Positions 43,823 to 54,845 of a stretch of 64,000 nt of DNA are shown here, one piece after another (the stretch's first letter is position 1; each line of letters begins with the position of its first letter). The stretch comes from an uncultured Lacticaseibacillus sp. (GTDB taxonomy: Bacteria > Bacillota > Bacilli > Lactobacillales > Lactobacillaceae), in NCBI GenBank assembly GCA_934370925.1, contig CAKRNG010000007.1, positions 22,793 to 86,792 on the forward strand, written 5' to 3'. Under the pieces are notes generated by a model that worked only from the letters and a program-made list of their open reading frames with translations, did no database searches and was not told where the DNA came from. The position numbers and the translations under genes are program-made.

Positions 43823-45603
43823 ATGTTAATTGGTGATAATTCGGTGGGGCAAGAATCTAAGAAACGGTTGTGGCGGCGCACGAAGGTAAAACTAGCGGTT
43901 GGCGTATTTGCGCTGGCAGTGGGAGTGGGAACGGTTGGTATACCTCAATTGTTGCCGGCTGAATCCGTTCAATCTGTGTACGCGGCGGTCGAAACCGTTC
44001 ATGTCGCGACCGCTGAAAAGAATTGGCGGCGGCACTTGAGGATGCGGAAGTAACGGATGTGACGTTGGACGGGAATATTCAACTAACGGGTAACATTATA
44101 ACGGTAGGTAGTGCAAAGACGCTTCATGGACAGTCATATCTCATTGACGCAAATGGGTATCGCGTCAAAGTTGGTACAAAGGGCGCATCGGTTGTCGCGG
44201 AGTCGCTCAAGTTAACGAATACGGATATTTACGGCGTGTTTTGGAGCGATTTGGCAGACGTAACGGTTACCTACAAAGATGTGGATCATGAAGGTAAACA
44301 GATGTTATACCTGCCGTATGGAAAGTTGATTATTGAAGGAACGGTTACCAGTACGGCACAAACCCAAAATGTTTACGCGGGTCGTGAACTTGAGGTGGCG
44401 TCAGGCGGTGTTGCCAACTTCACATCCGTAAACGCGGTTTATTCGGCGATTCATGCGATGTCTAGTGGTAATAAAGTGGTCGTTGATGCAACGGGTGAAC
44501 TGAATATTTCGGCACAGAGTACGGGAATTCTAGGCGATGTTGGCGCAATTCTCACAAATGATGGGACAATCAATGCAACTTCTGAGACGGATGCGGCGAT
44601 TCATTTGGAGGCCGGTTCGACGATTGACCTAAACGATGGGAGCGAGACCCATGTTGTCGCGAACGGGGCCACGAAGGAACCGTTGGAGGCGGCCAATGGG
44701 ATTATCAATGTTCGCTCCGGTGCAACGCTGGAAGTGGAAGCGCACAGTACGCACGGCGCGGTCATCACGGGTGATACACTACAATTCGAAGACGGAGCTA
44801 GCTTCTCGATTACGAATGATAATGGACCGGTCTTTGGGAGTTATATTGCGAAAACAACGGTCGAGATTGCTTCGGCAACGGGCGTGCAGACCTGGCAACG
44901 GGGCGCAGACTATGAAGGTGAAGCGGACACCACATATGCGGGACCGTTTACCGCCAGTTTTGATTTGTTTGGTTATACAGACACGGTGACGCAATCCGCC
45001 ATGGCTTCGAACAACCAGCAGTTCTTTACGGCGTACGAAACGGCGGCAACGGGTAAAATTGTTGGCGGAAGCTTTGCCGAATCAACGCCCACGACTGTTG
45101 CGCTGCCGACAATGAACAAGATTGTTGCGGATGCTGATGAGATTACGGGAACCGGTGTGGATGGCGCAACGGTTACGGTTGTGTCAGATGATGTGACGCT
45201 GGGGACGGCGGAGGTGACGGATGGCAAATGGACGTTGAAGATTACACCTCTGAACCCGGGTGTAACGGTTATGGCACATCAAACGCAGGAAGGTGTTGAT
45301 AGTGGGGACATTGCGGCGGCTGTGTTACCCGTTAAGTCCGGAATTAATGGCGTAACCGACCAGGATGTGCAGCTATCAGGAATCGGAACGGCTGGTGCGA
45401 CCCTGCATGTTTTGGTTAATGGCGACGAAATAGGGACGGCGACAGTAGGCGATGGTAATCGGTGGACGTATGAACTGACGGAAATACTTAAGCCGGGCGA
45501 CCGTGTGGCAATCACACAGACCATTAATGGCACAACGGGAGATCAAAATACGACGGATGTGACGCATTTAGACAATCAAACGGTTAATACCTTCAAACCA
45601 TAA
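43823..45603 (+). pseudogene. secreted adhesin-like protein interrupted by a one-base frameshift
   Basis: The first frame (ATG 43823, AAGGAG upstream) encodes a signal peptide of the long Gram-positive type (KLAVGVFALAVGVGTVG, cleavage after VYA) but stops at 44051. The rest (about 526 residues) is in another frame from 44023. Adding one A to the A4 run at 44016-44019 restores AEKELAAALEDAEV and joins the two into one protein of about 594 residues. The body looks like a pectate-lyase-type beta-helix adhesive domain, followed by two Ig-like domains (about 45120-45290 and 45340-45560). No LPXTG anchor. Could be mutation, phase variation or sequencing error. Confidence 0.75.
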
Positions 45604-45622
45604 ATGTTGGGCTATTGCAGAG

Positions 45623-45683
45623 CGTTTAGGGCACATAAAAAGGCCGCCAAATTATTCGGTGGCCTTTTTATGTGCCCTAAACG
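45623..45683. terminator. long bidirectional terminator
   Basis: A near-perfect stem of 26 bp, including TTTAGGGCACATAAAAAGG and its complement, around an AAATTATTCG-type loop. A- and T-runs lie in both arms. It serves the adhesin-like gene and the convergent mscL. Confidence 0.92.
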
Positions 45684-45690
45684 TTGAAGG

Positions 45691-46071
45691 CTAATCTGTG
45701 TTCTTTTCCTTCAATAAGTCCCGGATTTCTGTCAGCAGTTCTTCTTGCGTTGGACCTGCTGGAACGTCGGCTTCAGGTTCGGCACGACGCGTTACCTTGT
45801 TAATCAGCTTGACCAGAATGAAGATCACGAAGGCCATGATGACGAAATTAATGGTATCGTTCAGGAACGTCCCGTATGTGAACTTTGCTTTGAAAATCGT
45901 GAAACTCAGGTGGGTGAGACTTGTCTTGCCGAGGAATAACCCGAGCAGGGGGTTAATCAAGTTGGTTGTGAGGGAGGTGACAAGTGCGGTGAACGCACCC
46001 CCAATGATGACACCAACTGCTAAATCGAGCATGTTGCCGCGTGCAATAAAGTCACGGAATTCTTTAAGCAT
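45691..46071 (-). CDS. mscL: large-conductance mechanosensitive channel
   Basis: 126 residues from ATG 46071 (AAGGAGG upstream). [30 protein letters not shown] is the MscL pore helix block; a second helix, [21 protein letters not shown], and a C-terminal amphipathic coiled coil ([11 protein letters not shown]) follow. It releases solutes during hypo-osmotic shock. Monocistronic. Confidence 0.98.
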   Translation of the reverse strand: MLKEFRDFIARGNMLDLAVGVIIGGAFTALVTSLTTNLINPLLGLFLGKTSLTHLSFTIFKAKFTYGTFLNDTINFVIMAFVIFILVKLINKVTRRAEPEADVPAGPTQEELLTEIRDLLKEKNTD

Positions 46072-46160
46072 CAGATAATCCTCCTTATAATTTAGTCAAA
46101 TCGATTCCTATAGTTCAATTATAACTTGTCGCCATTGTCTGTGTCAGTAACTGGTCTGAA

Positions 46161-47216
46161 CTAACGGCCAATCAAGCCCACGATGAACGTGATGACGGGA
46201 AGCAAACAAAGCAGGCCAAGCGTGATGAGGTGTCGTTTCTTATTCAGAACGAGAATGGCGGCATATTCACGAATTGTGGCGTTCGGAAGGTAGTAGAAGG
46301 CGGTGTGTGCCCCTAAGCCATTTGCGCGAATACCAGCTTGGCGTGCAAAGAGACCCGCGCGGAAAAGGTGGTAATTGTTGGTACAAAATTGTGCGCGGTA
46401 GGGTGCGCCGTCCGTGACCTTGTTGATGATGGCGGCGGAGAAGCGCATGTTCTCAAGCGTTGTTCGACTACGATCCTCGAGTAACGTAGCAGATTCTGGA
46501 ATGCCGTGTTCAACGGCGTAGTGACGCATTGCTGCAGCCTCACTGATTTTCTCATCAGGTCCTTGACCACCAGAAAAGATTAGGCGGGGAAGCTTACGAC
46601 CGCGTGATTGCTGCTTCTGATAGTACTTAATCGCAACGTCAATTCGGGCGCCAAGCAGACGGGAAACACGTTCACCCCCAATAAGACCGGCACCCAGAAT
46701 GATGAGAAAATCTTGGGCGTGTAGCGGTCGGCGCAAGTTGTACACCACAAGCGCGGTCAGGAAGTTCATGAGGGTGAGGGCGACATAACCAGAAATCAGA
46801 AAAATCAAAAGGCTAATTGATTCGTAAACAAAGTTAGGGAGGAATTTTGCCCCGAATGTCCCGAATAGGTCAATGGCGATTAGTAAAACAGCCAGTAAGA
46901 GGGTCAACATGTTCCCGAGTGTATGCCGTTCACGTCGCCAAACAACAATGGCGTTCCAAATTAACCAGACTAAGTGAAAGGCAAAGAAGAGCATGATTAT
47001 TAGCACGACGATGATGAAGATAATCGCGCTCGGGACGATGAGCCACGGAATTTCACTGGCCAGAATGAGGGCCGCGGCAGCCGTTAAGTCGGTCGCAATG
47101 GCAAGGTTAATGAGCAGTCCGTTGACGAGACGGCGTGGTTCGATGGCAAAGCTGAGTCCAGCAACCCCCGTGACGAGAACGGCAGCGAGAATGATGTAGG
47201 TGGCAAAGTTATTCAA
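46161..47216 (-). CDS. YdcF/DUF218-family membrane protein
   Basis: 351 residues from TTG 47216; GAAAGGA lies upstream at rather long spacing. The frame is open to 47300, but that would cross the divergent promoter region. About six membrane helices in the first 200 residues, then a DUF218 domain (DFLIILGAGLIGGERVSRLLGARID, LIFSGGQGPDEKISEAAAM, LLEDRSRTTLENMRFS, NNYHLFRAGLFARQAG) and two closing helices. DUF218 proteins (SanA, ElyC, YdcF) act in envelope integrity; the biochemical role is not settled. Confidence 0.87.
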   Translation of the reverse strand: MNNFATYIILAAVLVTGVAGLSFAIEPRRLVNGLLINLAIATDLTAAAALILASEIPWLIVPSAIIFIIVVLIIMLFFAFHLVWLIWNAIVVWRRERHTLGNMLTLLLAVLLIAIDLFGTFGAKFLPNFVYESISLLIFLISGYVALTLMNFLTALVVYNLRRPLHAQDFLIILGAGLIGGERVSRLLGARIDVAIKYYQKQQSRGRKLPRLIFSGGQGPDEKISEAAAMRHYAVEHGIPESATLLEDRSRTTLENMRFSAAIINKVTDGAPYRAQFCTNNYHLFRAGLFARQAGIRANGLGAHTAFYYLPNATIREYAAILVLNKKRHLITLGLLCLLPVITFIVGLIGR

Positions 47217-47327
47217 AGTTAATCTGTATCCTTTCGATTTGGTGGTTATTAGGATATAATTAGAAAACAAAGTCAAGGCGTCCTGAGTTTGACGCCTCAA
47301 TAACAGAAATCTTTTAGGAGCTAGTTC

Positions 47328-47783
47328 ATGACAAATCCAGTGTTTGGTACTAAAAATCCTGATTATGATTATGTGGAACGTGTCGGTGTTTACGGGGTCA
47401 TCCCGGATGCATCAGGTCGGCGAATTCTCACGTTAGCGGCCCCCAACAATGCAATTTTTCTTCCGGGGGGTGGCGTTGAAGCGGGTGAAACGGACGCGCA
47501 AACCCTAACGCGTGAACTGCTGGAAGAATTCGGTGTCGCCGTGACAATCGGACCTAAGCTGGGGAAGGCTGCGGAATATTTCTATTCCCACCACCGACAA
47601 ACAGCTTATTACCACCCCGCAACTTTTTATGCGGCAAGCGACATTCAGATTGTGGCGAATCCACTAGAGGACTTCAACACGCTGATGATGATGCCGATTG
47701 ATTTGGCGCTCGCGCAGTTGAAGCGGCCAACGCACCGTTATGCGGTTGCGGAATGGCTGAAGTTGCGGGACGCACAGAAGTAA
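47328..47783 (+). CDS. Nudix hydrolase
   Basis: 151 residues from ATG 47328 (TTTAGGAG upstream). Nudix box GGGVEAGETDAQTLTRELLEEFG fits G-x5-E-x7-R-E-x2-E-E. The N-terminal NPDYDYVERVGVYGVI resembles the start of MutT/Ap4A-like enzymes common in lactobacilli. A hairpin GGCGTC/GACGCC lies in its leader. Substrate unknown. Divergent from the YdcF-like gene. Confidence 0.9.
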   Translation: MTNPVFGTKNPDYDYVERVGVYGVIPDASGRRILTLAAPNNAIFLPGGGVEAGETDAQTLTRELLEEFGVAVTIGPKLGKAAEYFYSHHRQTAYYHPATFYAASDIQIVANPLEDFNTLMMMPIDLALAQLKRPTHRYAVAEWLKLRDAQK

Positions 47784-47790
47784 AAGTGTT

Positions 47791-47821
47791 AAGCGGTCAG
47801 GAATCTTCCTGGCTTTTTTTA
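47791..47821 (+). terminator. intrinsic terminator after the Nudix gene
   Basis: AGCGGTCAGGA-ATCT-TCCTGGCT then a run of seven T, ending on the last codons of the convergent HD gene. Confidence 0.8.
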
Positions 47822-49183
47822 GTCCAACGATTCACCAAAAATTGCTGGATCCACGATGGCGCCGTTCAAAATGTAGTGTTGGAAGGCGGCCAGGACAGCA
47901 GGGTGCGCAGACGTTTCGGGTGCGACCAGCATTTCTTTAGGGAAGTAGAAGCGTTCGTCCCCAGTGACTTTCCCGGTAATGGCGCCGACCAAGGGGCTCA
48001 GCGTTGACAGTTCCTCCAGCGTGTCGTCTGGTTGCATAATCTCAATCTGTGTTTTCGGCGTTGCGCTCGTGGGGTCGTACTGGTCGTAGGGAAGGTCGAA
48101 ACTGGAATTGCTGGCGGTGTAATACCGACTGTCGAATCCCGCCTCGTCGACCAGGGTGGCCATCTTGGCCAGAAGTGACCGCGACCCCGTGGTGAATGTG
48201 GCGGATTTCAGTGGTCGCCGGTTCAGGAAACGGTTGGCTAAGTCGCTTAGAATGTCGTCTGGATACGTCAGCCAGTAGTGGAAATAAGTGTTCAACACAC
48301 CGTCATCAAGCTGCAGGTAGTCTTGCAGGGTGAAGTCCTGATTGAAGAAGGGCACGAGTAGACGAGGACTGTAGCGTTCGTCAAATTTCCCAGCCTCAAA
48401 CAGCTCTTTGGCCCGTAATAGAAGGTTAGTGAGAATGACTTCCATGCTCCGAGAAACGGGGTGGAAGTAAACCTGCTGGTACATCTGGAATCGGCTGACA
48501 ATGTAATCTTCCACGGCGTGCATGCCACTCGGTTCGAAGGCAATTCCGCCTGCGTAAGGACGCATTACCCGCAAGATGCGCGTGAGGTCGAAGAGACCGT
48601 AATTCGTCCCGGTGTTGTAAGCATCTCGTAAGAGGTAATCCATACGGTCAGCATCAATCTGACTACTAATCATCTGCACAACCTGCTGATTCGGATGTGT
48701 ATGGTCGATGACACTTGCGACCTCGGCTGGGAAATCAGGACTGACTTCACGCAACACCTGATTAACGCCGGTACTTGGGTCGGTCAAAATTCGGCGGGTG
48801 AACTGTTCGTGGTCCGTATTGAAAATGTGCTCGAAGGTGTGAGAATATGCGCCGTGACCGATATCGTGCAGTAAGGCAGCACAAAGGGCAACGAGGCGAT
48901 CATCATCATTCCAGAGGCCATCGCCGGGCACTTTTGAAGGGTAATTTTCTTGGAAATTATCGCAAATTTGCCGCGCAATTTCGTAGACACCGAGTGAGTG
49001 GGTAAAACGTGTGTGCTCAGCCCCCTGAAAGACGGTATTAGAGACGCCGAGCTGGTGAATGCGGCGAAGTCGTTGCATCTCAGGTGTGTTGATGAGGTCT
49101 AGAATAACTTGATGTTGAACGTGAATGTAGTTTTGCACGGGGTCGCGAAAAACTTTCTCACGAGGTAATTTTTTTACTTGCAT
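47819..49183 (-). CDS. HD-domain phosphohydrolase (YwfO/dNTPase-like)
   Basis: 454 residues from ATG 49183, preferred because AAAGAG is correctly spaced; the frame is open to 49360. HD residues: HTRFTHSLGVYEIAR (first His), LLHDIGHGAYSHTFEH (H-D plus H-x-x-x-H) and SSQIDADRMDYLLRD (late Asp). This is the SAMHD1/dGTPase-like group, as in B. subtilis YwfO and Enterococcus EF1143, which hydrolyse dNTPs. The C-terminal 150 residues are the usual regulatory part. In lactobacilli it commonly lies near rpoE, as here. Confidence 0.9.
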   Translation of the reverse strand: MQVKKLPREKVFRDPVQNYIHVQHQVILDLINTPEMQRLRRIHQLGVSNTVFQGAEHTRFTHSLGVYEIARQICDNFQENYPSKVPGDGLWNDDDRLVALCAALLHDIGHGAYSHTFEHIFNTDHEQFTRRILTDPSTGVNQVLREVSPDFPAEVASVIDHTHPNQQVVQMISSQIDADRMDYLLRDAYNTGTNYGLFDLTRILRVMRPYAGGIAFEPSGMHAVEDYIVSRFQMYQQVYFHPVSRSMEVILTNLLLRAKELFEAGKFDERYSPRLLVPFFNQDFTLQDYLQLDDGVLNTYFHYWLTYPDDILSDLANRFLNRRPLKSATFTTGSRSLLAKMATLVDEAGFDSRYYTASNSSFDLPYDQYDPTSATPKTQIEIMQPDDTLEELSTLSPLVGAITGKVTGDERFYFPKEMLVAPETSAHPAVLAAFQHYILNGAIVDPAIFGESLD

Positions 49184-49314
49184 GAATGCCATCTCTTTCG
49201 TTATACGAGGGCGAAGGGGCCGATTTTCGGAATGTAGGCGATATCTTCTATTATAAGCAAAAAATTCAGCTTTGGCGACTGGTGCGGGAGAGGTCGGTGC
49301 GGACTGGGTGGATA

Positions 49315-49497
49315 AACTTCCCCCTGCTTTTTTAGGGAAAAACCTTTTCAAGCAGGACATTCGCGGCTGCGCGCGAATGTCTTATCGAGGATAGGTTTGC
49401 TCACTGAAGTTTGATTCAATGACACCGTATCCTCCGAGGTTCAATGTTACCAATCAACAAGCGGATGCAGCGCAAGGAGCGACAGCGACGTTGCCCC
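49315..49497 (+). repeat. C-family structured element, copy 5
   Basis: TTCCCCCTGCTTTTTTAGGG lead-in, AAAACCTTTTCAAGC, GACATTCGCG/CGCGAATGTC hairpin, ACCAATCAAC and a GCAGCG...CGTTGC closing hairpin. A weak D-like remnant (GACTGGTGCGG) precedes it. It ends about 155 bp before the DUF1934 gene. Confidence 0.8.
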
Positions 49498-49556
49498 ACC
49501 ACTGGAGACACGCCAAAACCGGAGCCGAGCTTTTCCTCGCAACTGCCGTCCTCGTC
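49495..49556 (-). repeat. inverted single copy of the G-rich 63-bp unit
   Basis: CCACTGGAGACACGCCAAAACC...GCAACTGCCG is the reverse complement of a unit from the tandem array at 27170-27425. A TATAAT that probably serves the next gene lies just downstream (about 49601-49606). Confidence 0.75.
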
Positions 49557-49653
49557 CTTAACTTTAACCGGAAAGTAACCATTTTCCCGCCATTTCGCGT
49601 TATAATGTGGCCTAGAGACTTTAAATCTAGATTAATGCAAGGGAGGTCCCACA

Positions 49654-50091
49654 ATGGATATGACGCGTGGTATTCCCGTTCGCGTCCAGTTGGAAACGTG
49701 GGTGACCCAGAACGGTGAACAGGAGCATCATCAATTTGATGAACCCGGACAAATGGTTCGTATGGGTGAAACAGTCTACGTTCGGTACGTTGAACCGGAT
49801 GGCGAAAAACTGCCCGTAACGGTTAAAATCAAGGGCGACAACCAGATTGGCCTGACGCGTGGCAGTCATGACAGTCAGACGCACACACACATGGACTTCA
49901 TTGCGGAGAAGGAAGTTGAGACGCAATACAAGACGCCATACGGGATGATTCCGGTTACGACGATTACGCCACGTATGGATGTCGTCTTCACAACCGAGCC
50001 CGTGGGTGGTCAGGCGTACGTTGAGTATCGACTGCAGGCAAATGGGCAACATTTGGGCGATTATCGCATGCGGTTGCTTTTTAACGCATAA
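49654..50091 (+). CDS. DUF1934 family beta-barrel protein (YwiB-like)
   Basis: 145 residues from ATG 49654 with GGGAGG upstream. Begins RGIPVRVQLETWV; mid-protein NQIGLTRGSHDSQTHTHMDF; and late TPYGMIPVTTITPRMDV, in the order of the calycin-like DUF1934 family, typically found immediately before rpoE in lactobacilli. Function unknown; probably cytoplasmic. Confidence 0.88.
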   Translation: MDMTRGIPVRVQLETWVTQNGEQEHHQFDEPGQMVRMGETVYVRYVEPDGEKLPVTVKIKGDNQIGLTRGSHDSQTHTHMDFIAEKEVETQYKTPYGMIPVTTITPRMDVVFTTEPVGGQAYVEYRLQANGQHLGDYRMRLLFNA

Positions 50092-50142
50092 TCAAGTATA
50101 TTTTGATGTATCTGTGAAAATGTTGAAAGGGGCGCGACTAGT

Positions 50143-50700
50143 TTGAAACTTGACGTATTCAAAGACGCCGATAAAACTGAGTTATCCATGATTGAGGTTG
50201 CTCACGCAATCTTGGAGGAAAAAGGCGACACCATGGCCTTTGTTGATCTCGCCAACGAGATTCAAACCTACTTGGGCAAGAGCGATGAAGAAGTGCGCGA
50301 ACGTCTGCCGCAGTTCTACACGGATTTGAACGTTGATGGGAGTTTCATCTCCCTCGGCGACAACGTCTGGGGACTGCGCTCCTGGTATCCGTACGAATCT
50401 GTCGACGAAGAGGTTAACCACCTTGACGAAGAAGAGGGCACGAACCGTCGCAAGAAGCGCAAGAAGGTTAACGCCTTCCTTGCCGACGCGGGCGACGATG
50501 ACGACGTGATTGATTACAATGACGACGACCCAGAAGATGATGATCTCGATACCGATGATGATTACGATGAAGCAGGCAGCGACAACTATGACGATGCAGC
50601 TTCTGACGATCCCGACGACGGTGATGATGAAGAAGATGACCTCCCAGATGGGATTGAAGGCCAGCTGAACGAATTCACCGACGACGATGAAGAAGAATAG
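50143..50700 (+). CDS. rpoE: DNA-directed RNA polymerase delta subunit
   Basis: 185 residues from TTG 50143 (GAAAGGGG upstream). The N-terminal HARE-type winged domain ([27 protein letters not shown]...[26 protein letters not shown]) is followed by a Lys-rich segment and an almost purely Asp/Glu tail (about 118-185). Delta occurs only in Firmicutes; it displaces nucleic acid from RNA polymerase and speeds recycling. pyrG follows, as in Bacillus. Confidence 0.97.
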   Translation: MKLDVFKDADKTELSMIEVAHAILEEKGDTMAFVDLANEIQTYLGKSDEEVRERLPQFYTDLNVDGSFISLGDNVWGLRSWYPYESVDEEVNHLDEEEGTNRRKKRKKVNAFLADAGDDDDVIDYNDDDPEDDDLDTDDDYDEAGSDNYDDAASDDPDDGDDEEDDLPDGIEGQLNEFTDDDEEE

Positions 50701-50711
50701 TTGCTAACAAC

Positions 50712-50997
50712 GAGGCTGCGCCAGAAGACGGTTTGGCCCCGGTATACAAAGCAGGCCTGGTGGAAATCCCGAACTTAGGATTTCTACCAGGCCTGCTTTG
50801 TATGTTAGGGGGCAGTCTTCTGGCGCGCGACGAATCACAGAGCGCAGTGCCCCGGTCAGAAGTTGAGCATTAACGTAGAATTGATGGAGGTGGTGTACTT
50901 CCACCGCAATCAATTCTGGGTTAAGCGCAGACTTCTGGGGCACGTAGCTCGACTAGGATGTAGCGTTCATGAGCCTTGGACTTTTGGCGCACCCACG
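50712..50997 (+). repeat. complete AB-family intergenic element (forward)
   Basis: 286 bp. The A part has outer arms TGCGCCAGAAGAC/GTCTTCTGGCGC (in the other copies AAAAGAC/GTCTTTT, a matched change) and the CAAAGCAGGCC inner hairpin. The B hairpin runs from about 50858 to 50943 with stems GTGCCCC, AGAAGT, GCATTAAC, AGAATTGAT and GGAGGTGG; the tail runs to GGCGCACCCAC. It also separates rpoE from the pyrG promoter. Confidence 0.88.
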
Positions 50998-51106
50998 TCG
51001 TTATTTAACGCGTAACATGATTGGAACTGAACGGGATGAACGCACGAAGGTTGCTGAAAATCAATCAACGTTGTTATTTTTGTGCAAAATAAGTTGCACC
51101 AACGTG

Positions 51107-51226
51107 TTGACTTACCTTGCGATTTTCGTTAGGATACTTTTTGGGCACTCCGGAAGTTTTTCGGAGGCAAATCGGTTACAAGCTCCCCGTTCAGTTTTTC
51201 GAATGGGGGGCTTGTTTTGTTTTTGG
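51107..51226 (+). promoter_or_regulatory. pyrG promoter and CTP-responsive attenuator
   Basis: TTGACT (51107-51112), 17-bp spacer, TAGGAT (51130-51135); the start falls on GGGCACTCC at 51143. A terminator AAGCTCCCC (51180-51188)/GGGGGGCTT then a T-rich run follows before pyrG. This is the layout known from B. subtilis and Lactococcus pyrG: when CTP is low, polymerase stutters on GGG and adds extra G, and the poly-G 5' end pairs with the CUCCCC arm to prevent termination. Mechanism assigned by analogy. Confidence 0.8.
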
Positions 51227-51291
51227 TGTTATCCCCCGTAATTGCTGTTGTTAATTAATCGTTCTCATGTCAGTGGGAACGGGATTTATAA

Positions 51292-52905
<1,614 letters not shown>

Positions 52906-52933
52906 AACCATTATCACTTCACCACGCGATAAG

Positions 52934-52967
52934 GAAGCGCCCCTTGTTTTTTGAGGGGCGCTTCTAT
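52934..52967 (+). terminator. intrinsic terminator after pyrG
   Basis: GAAGCGCCCC and GGGGCGCTTC pair perfectly around TTGTTTTTTGA; the T-run after it is short. Confidence 0.75.
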
Positions 52968-53037
52968 ACACTGGAATAATGAGTGCGAATTAAAGTTCGT
53001 AAACACGATTGATTACGAGTAGTGAGGAATCGTTTTG

Positions 53038-54303
53038 ATGGAAAAAATGCTGATTCACGGCGGCAAAAGACTCGCCGGAGAGGTCGTCATCGGCGGCGCA
53101 AAGAATAGCACTGTGGCCCTAATTCCGGCCGCAATCCTGTCCCGGACGCCGGTGGTTCTGGATGGCGTCCCGCACATTCAGGATGTGTACAACCTGATGA
53201 GCATTTTGGGTGAAATGAACGTTAAGTCCGATTTCACCGGAAACGTCCTGAAAATTGACCCAACGGCAATCGTTAAAACCGACTTGCCAGACGGGAAAAT
53301 TAAATCGTTACGCGCATCCTATTACTTTATGGGTGCGATGCTTGGCCGGTTTGGTCACGCGGTAATTGGTCTTCCCGGTGGGGATGATATCGGACCGCGG
53401 CCAATTGACCAGCACATTAACGGTTTCGAGGCGCTGGGTGCACAGGTGACCGACCATAATGGGATTATTGAAATAAATGCACCTAAAGAGGGGCTACATG
53501 GCGCACACATCTTCTTGGAGATGGCGTCAGTGGGCGCGACGATTAACATTATTCTGGCAGCTGTTACAGCGAGCGGTCAGACGGTGATTGATAACGCCGC
53601 GAAGGAACCTGAGATTATTGACTTGGCGACCTACCTGAACAACATGGGTGCAACAATTCGGGGTGCGGGGACGGAAACCATCCGTATTACCGGCACACCG
53701 CAACTTGCGGCGCATAATGCACACACAATTATTCCTGACCGAATTGAAGCGGGGACATATCTGTCACTTGCCGCTGCAATGGGCGAGGGAATCATGGTCC
53801 GCAACGTCATTACGGAACACTTAGATGCTTTTCTTGCGAAGCTTGAGGAGATGGGTGTGACGATGGAGGTGGGCGAGGATTCGATTTTCGTTTACCCTTC
53901 AGGCGAGCTCAAGATGGTGCAGGTGAAAACCAACACTTATCCAGGACTCGCAACTGACTTGCAGCAACCCCTGACGCCCTTGATGCTCACCGCACATGGC
54001 GAGGGACGTGTGATTGACACCATTTATCCGAAGCGGACACGGCATGTGCCTGAACTGGAAAAGATGGGTGCTGATATTTATGTGGAAAACGACCAGATTG
54101 TGATTCATAACAGTCCTGACTTGCATGGCGCAGAAGTTGTCGCGGAGGAAATTCGTGGCGGTGCCTGCTTAATGGTGGCTGGCTTGATGGCGCAAGGGGA
54201 TACCCTCATTTCGAAGGTGGACAACATCTTACGTGGGTACGACCGGGTCGTGATGAAGTTGCGGGGACTCGGCGCGGACGTTGAGTTGCTCGACTTGCCA
54301 TAA
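53038..54303 (+). CDS. murA: UDP-N-acetylglucosamine 1-carboxyvinyltransferase, Asp at the catalytic Cys site
   Basis: 421 residues from ATG 53038 (TGAGGAA upstream). First committed step of peptidoglycan synthesis: transfers enolpyruvate from PEP to UDP-GlcNAc. [14 protein letters not shown] at the start and [15 protein letters not shown] are typical. In the active loop [11 protein letters not shown] the residue equivalent to E. coli Cys115 is Asp116. Enzymes with Asp here (natural in mycobacteria, engineered in E. coli) stay active and resist fosfomycin. It sits before rpmE2, where Lactobacillales carry their MurA2/MurZ-type copy. Confidence 0.95.
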   Translation: MEKMLIHGGKRLAGEVVIGGAKNSTVALIPAAILSRTPVVLDGVPHIQDVYNLMSILGEMNVKSDFTGNVLKIDPTAIVKTDLPDGKIKSLRASYYFMGAMLGRFGHAVIGLPGGDDIGPRPIDQHINGFEALGAQVTDHNGIIEINAPKEGLHGAHIFLEMASVGATINIILAAVTASGQTVIDNAAKEPEIIDLATYLNNMGATIRGAGTETIRITGTPQLAAHNAHTIIPDRIEAGTYLSLAAAMGEGIMVRNVITEHLDAFLAKLEEMGVTMEVGEDSIFVYPSGELKMVQVKTNTYPGLATDLQQPLTPLMLTAHGEGRVIDTIYPKRTRHVPELEKMGADIYVENDQIVIHNSPDLHGAEVVAEEIRGGACLMVAGLMAQGDTLISKVDNILRGYDRVVMKLRGLGADVELLDLP

Positions 54304-54352
54304 AAGTCACAAAGATAAATGAACGGTGTGTGAGATATTCAAAAACGCCGTG

Positions 54353-54410
54353 CAAGGCTGGCCTGGTGACAATCCTGAAATGAGGAGTGTTACCAGGCCA
54401 GCCTTTTTTA
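54353..54410 (+). terminator. intrinsic terminator after murA
   Basis: AAGGCTGGCCTGGT-ACA pairs with TGTTACCAGGCCAGCCTT around AATCCTGAAATGAGG, then TTTTTA. Conserved-loop hairpin family. Confidence 0.9.
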
Positions 54411-54580
54411 AAAAGTAGCTGATGAATTTTGGGGATGATGCGAGTCAAAAGACACGATGGTTACATTCAGGCACACTAAGCCAAATACGTCTGGCGAACA
54501 GTCGCGCTTTATGTTAAACTTGCTTAGTTAAAATAATATCTCTGAAGTAGGCAATATTTCAGGGCAAAGGAGTAATTACA

Positions 54581-54829
54581 ATGAAGCAAGGCATTCACCC
54601 AGATTACCACCAGGTAGTCTTTCTCGACTCTTCAACCGGCTACAAGTTCATCGCTGGTTCCACGAAGACGAGTTCTGAAACCATCACCATGGACGACGGT
54701 AACGAATACCCAGTTGTTCGTGTTGAAGTAACTTCCGATTCCCACCCATTCTACACTGGCAAGCAGAAGTTTGCTAAGGCAGATGGTCGTGTTGATCGAT
54801 TCAACAAGAAGTACGGTCTCAACAAGTAA
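54581..54829 (+). CDS. rpmE2: 50S ribosomal protein L31 type B
   Basis: 82 residues from ATG 54581 (AAAGGAG upstream). [20 protein letters not shown] and [13 protein letters not shown]...[10 protein letters not shown] are the type B signature. It lacks the CxxC zinc cysteines of type A L31; such forms are usually independent of zinc supply. It may be the only L31 here; that cannot be seen from one window. Confidence 0.98.
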   Translation: MKQGIHPDYHQVVFLDSSTGYKFIAGSTKTSSETITMDDGNEYPVVRVEVTSDSHPFYTGKQKFAKADGRVDRFNKKYGLNK

Positions 54830-54845
54830 TTACTTGTTTGACTGC

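Noticed and set aside
44010..44025. Programmed -1 frameshift at the adhesin-like gene
   Set aside because: No X-XXY-YYZ slippery heptamer is in the right frame and there is no following pseudoknot or stem; a lost A is simpler.
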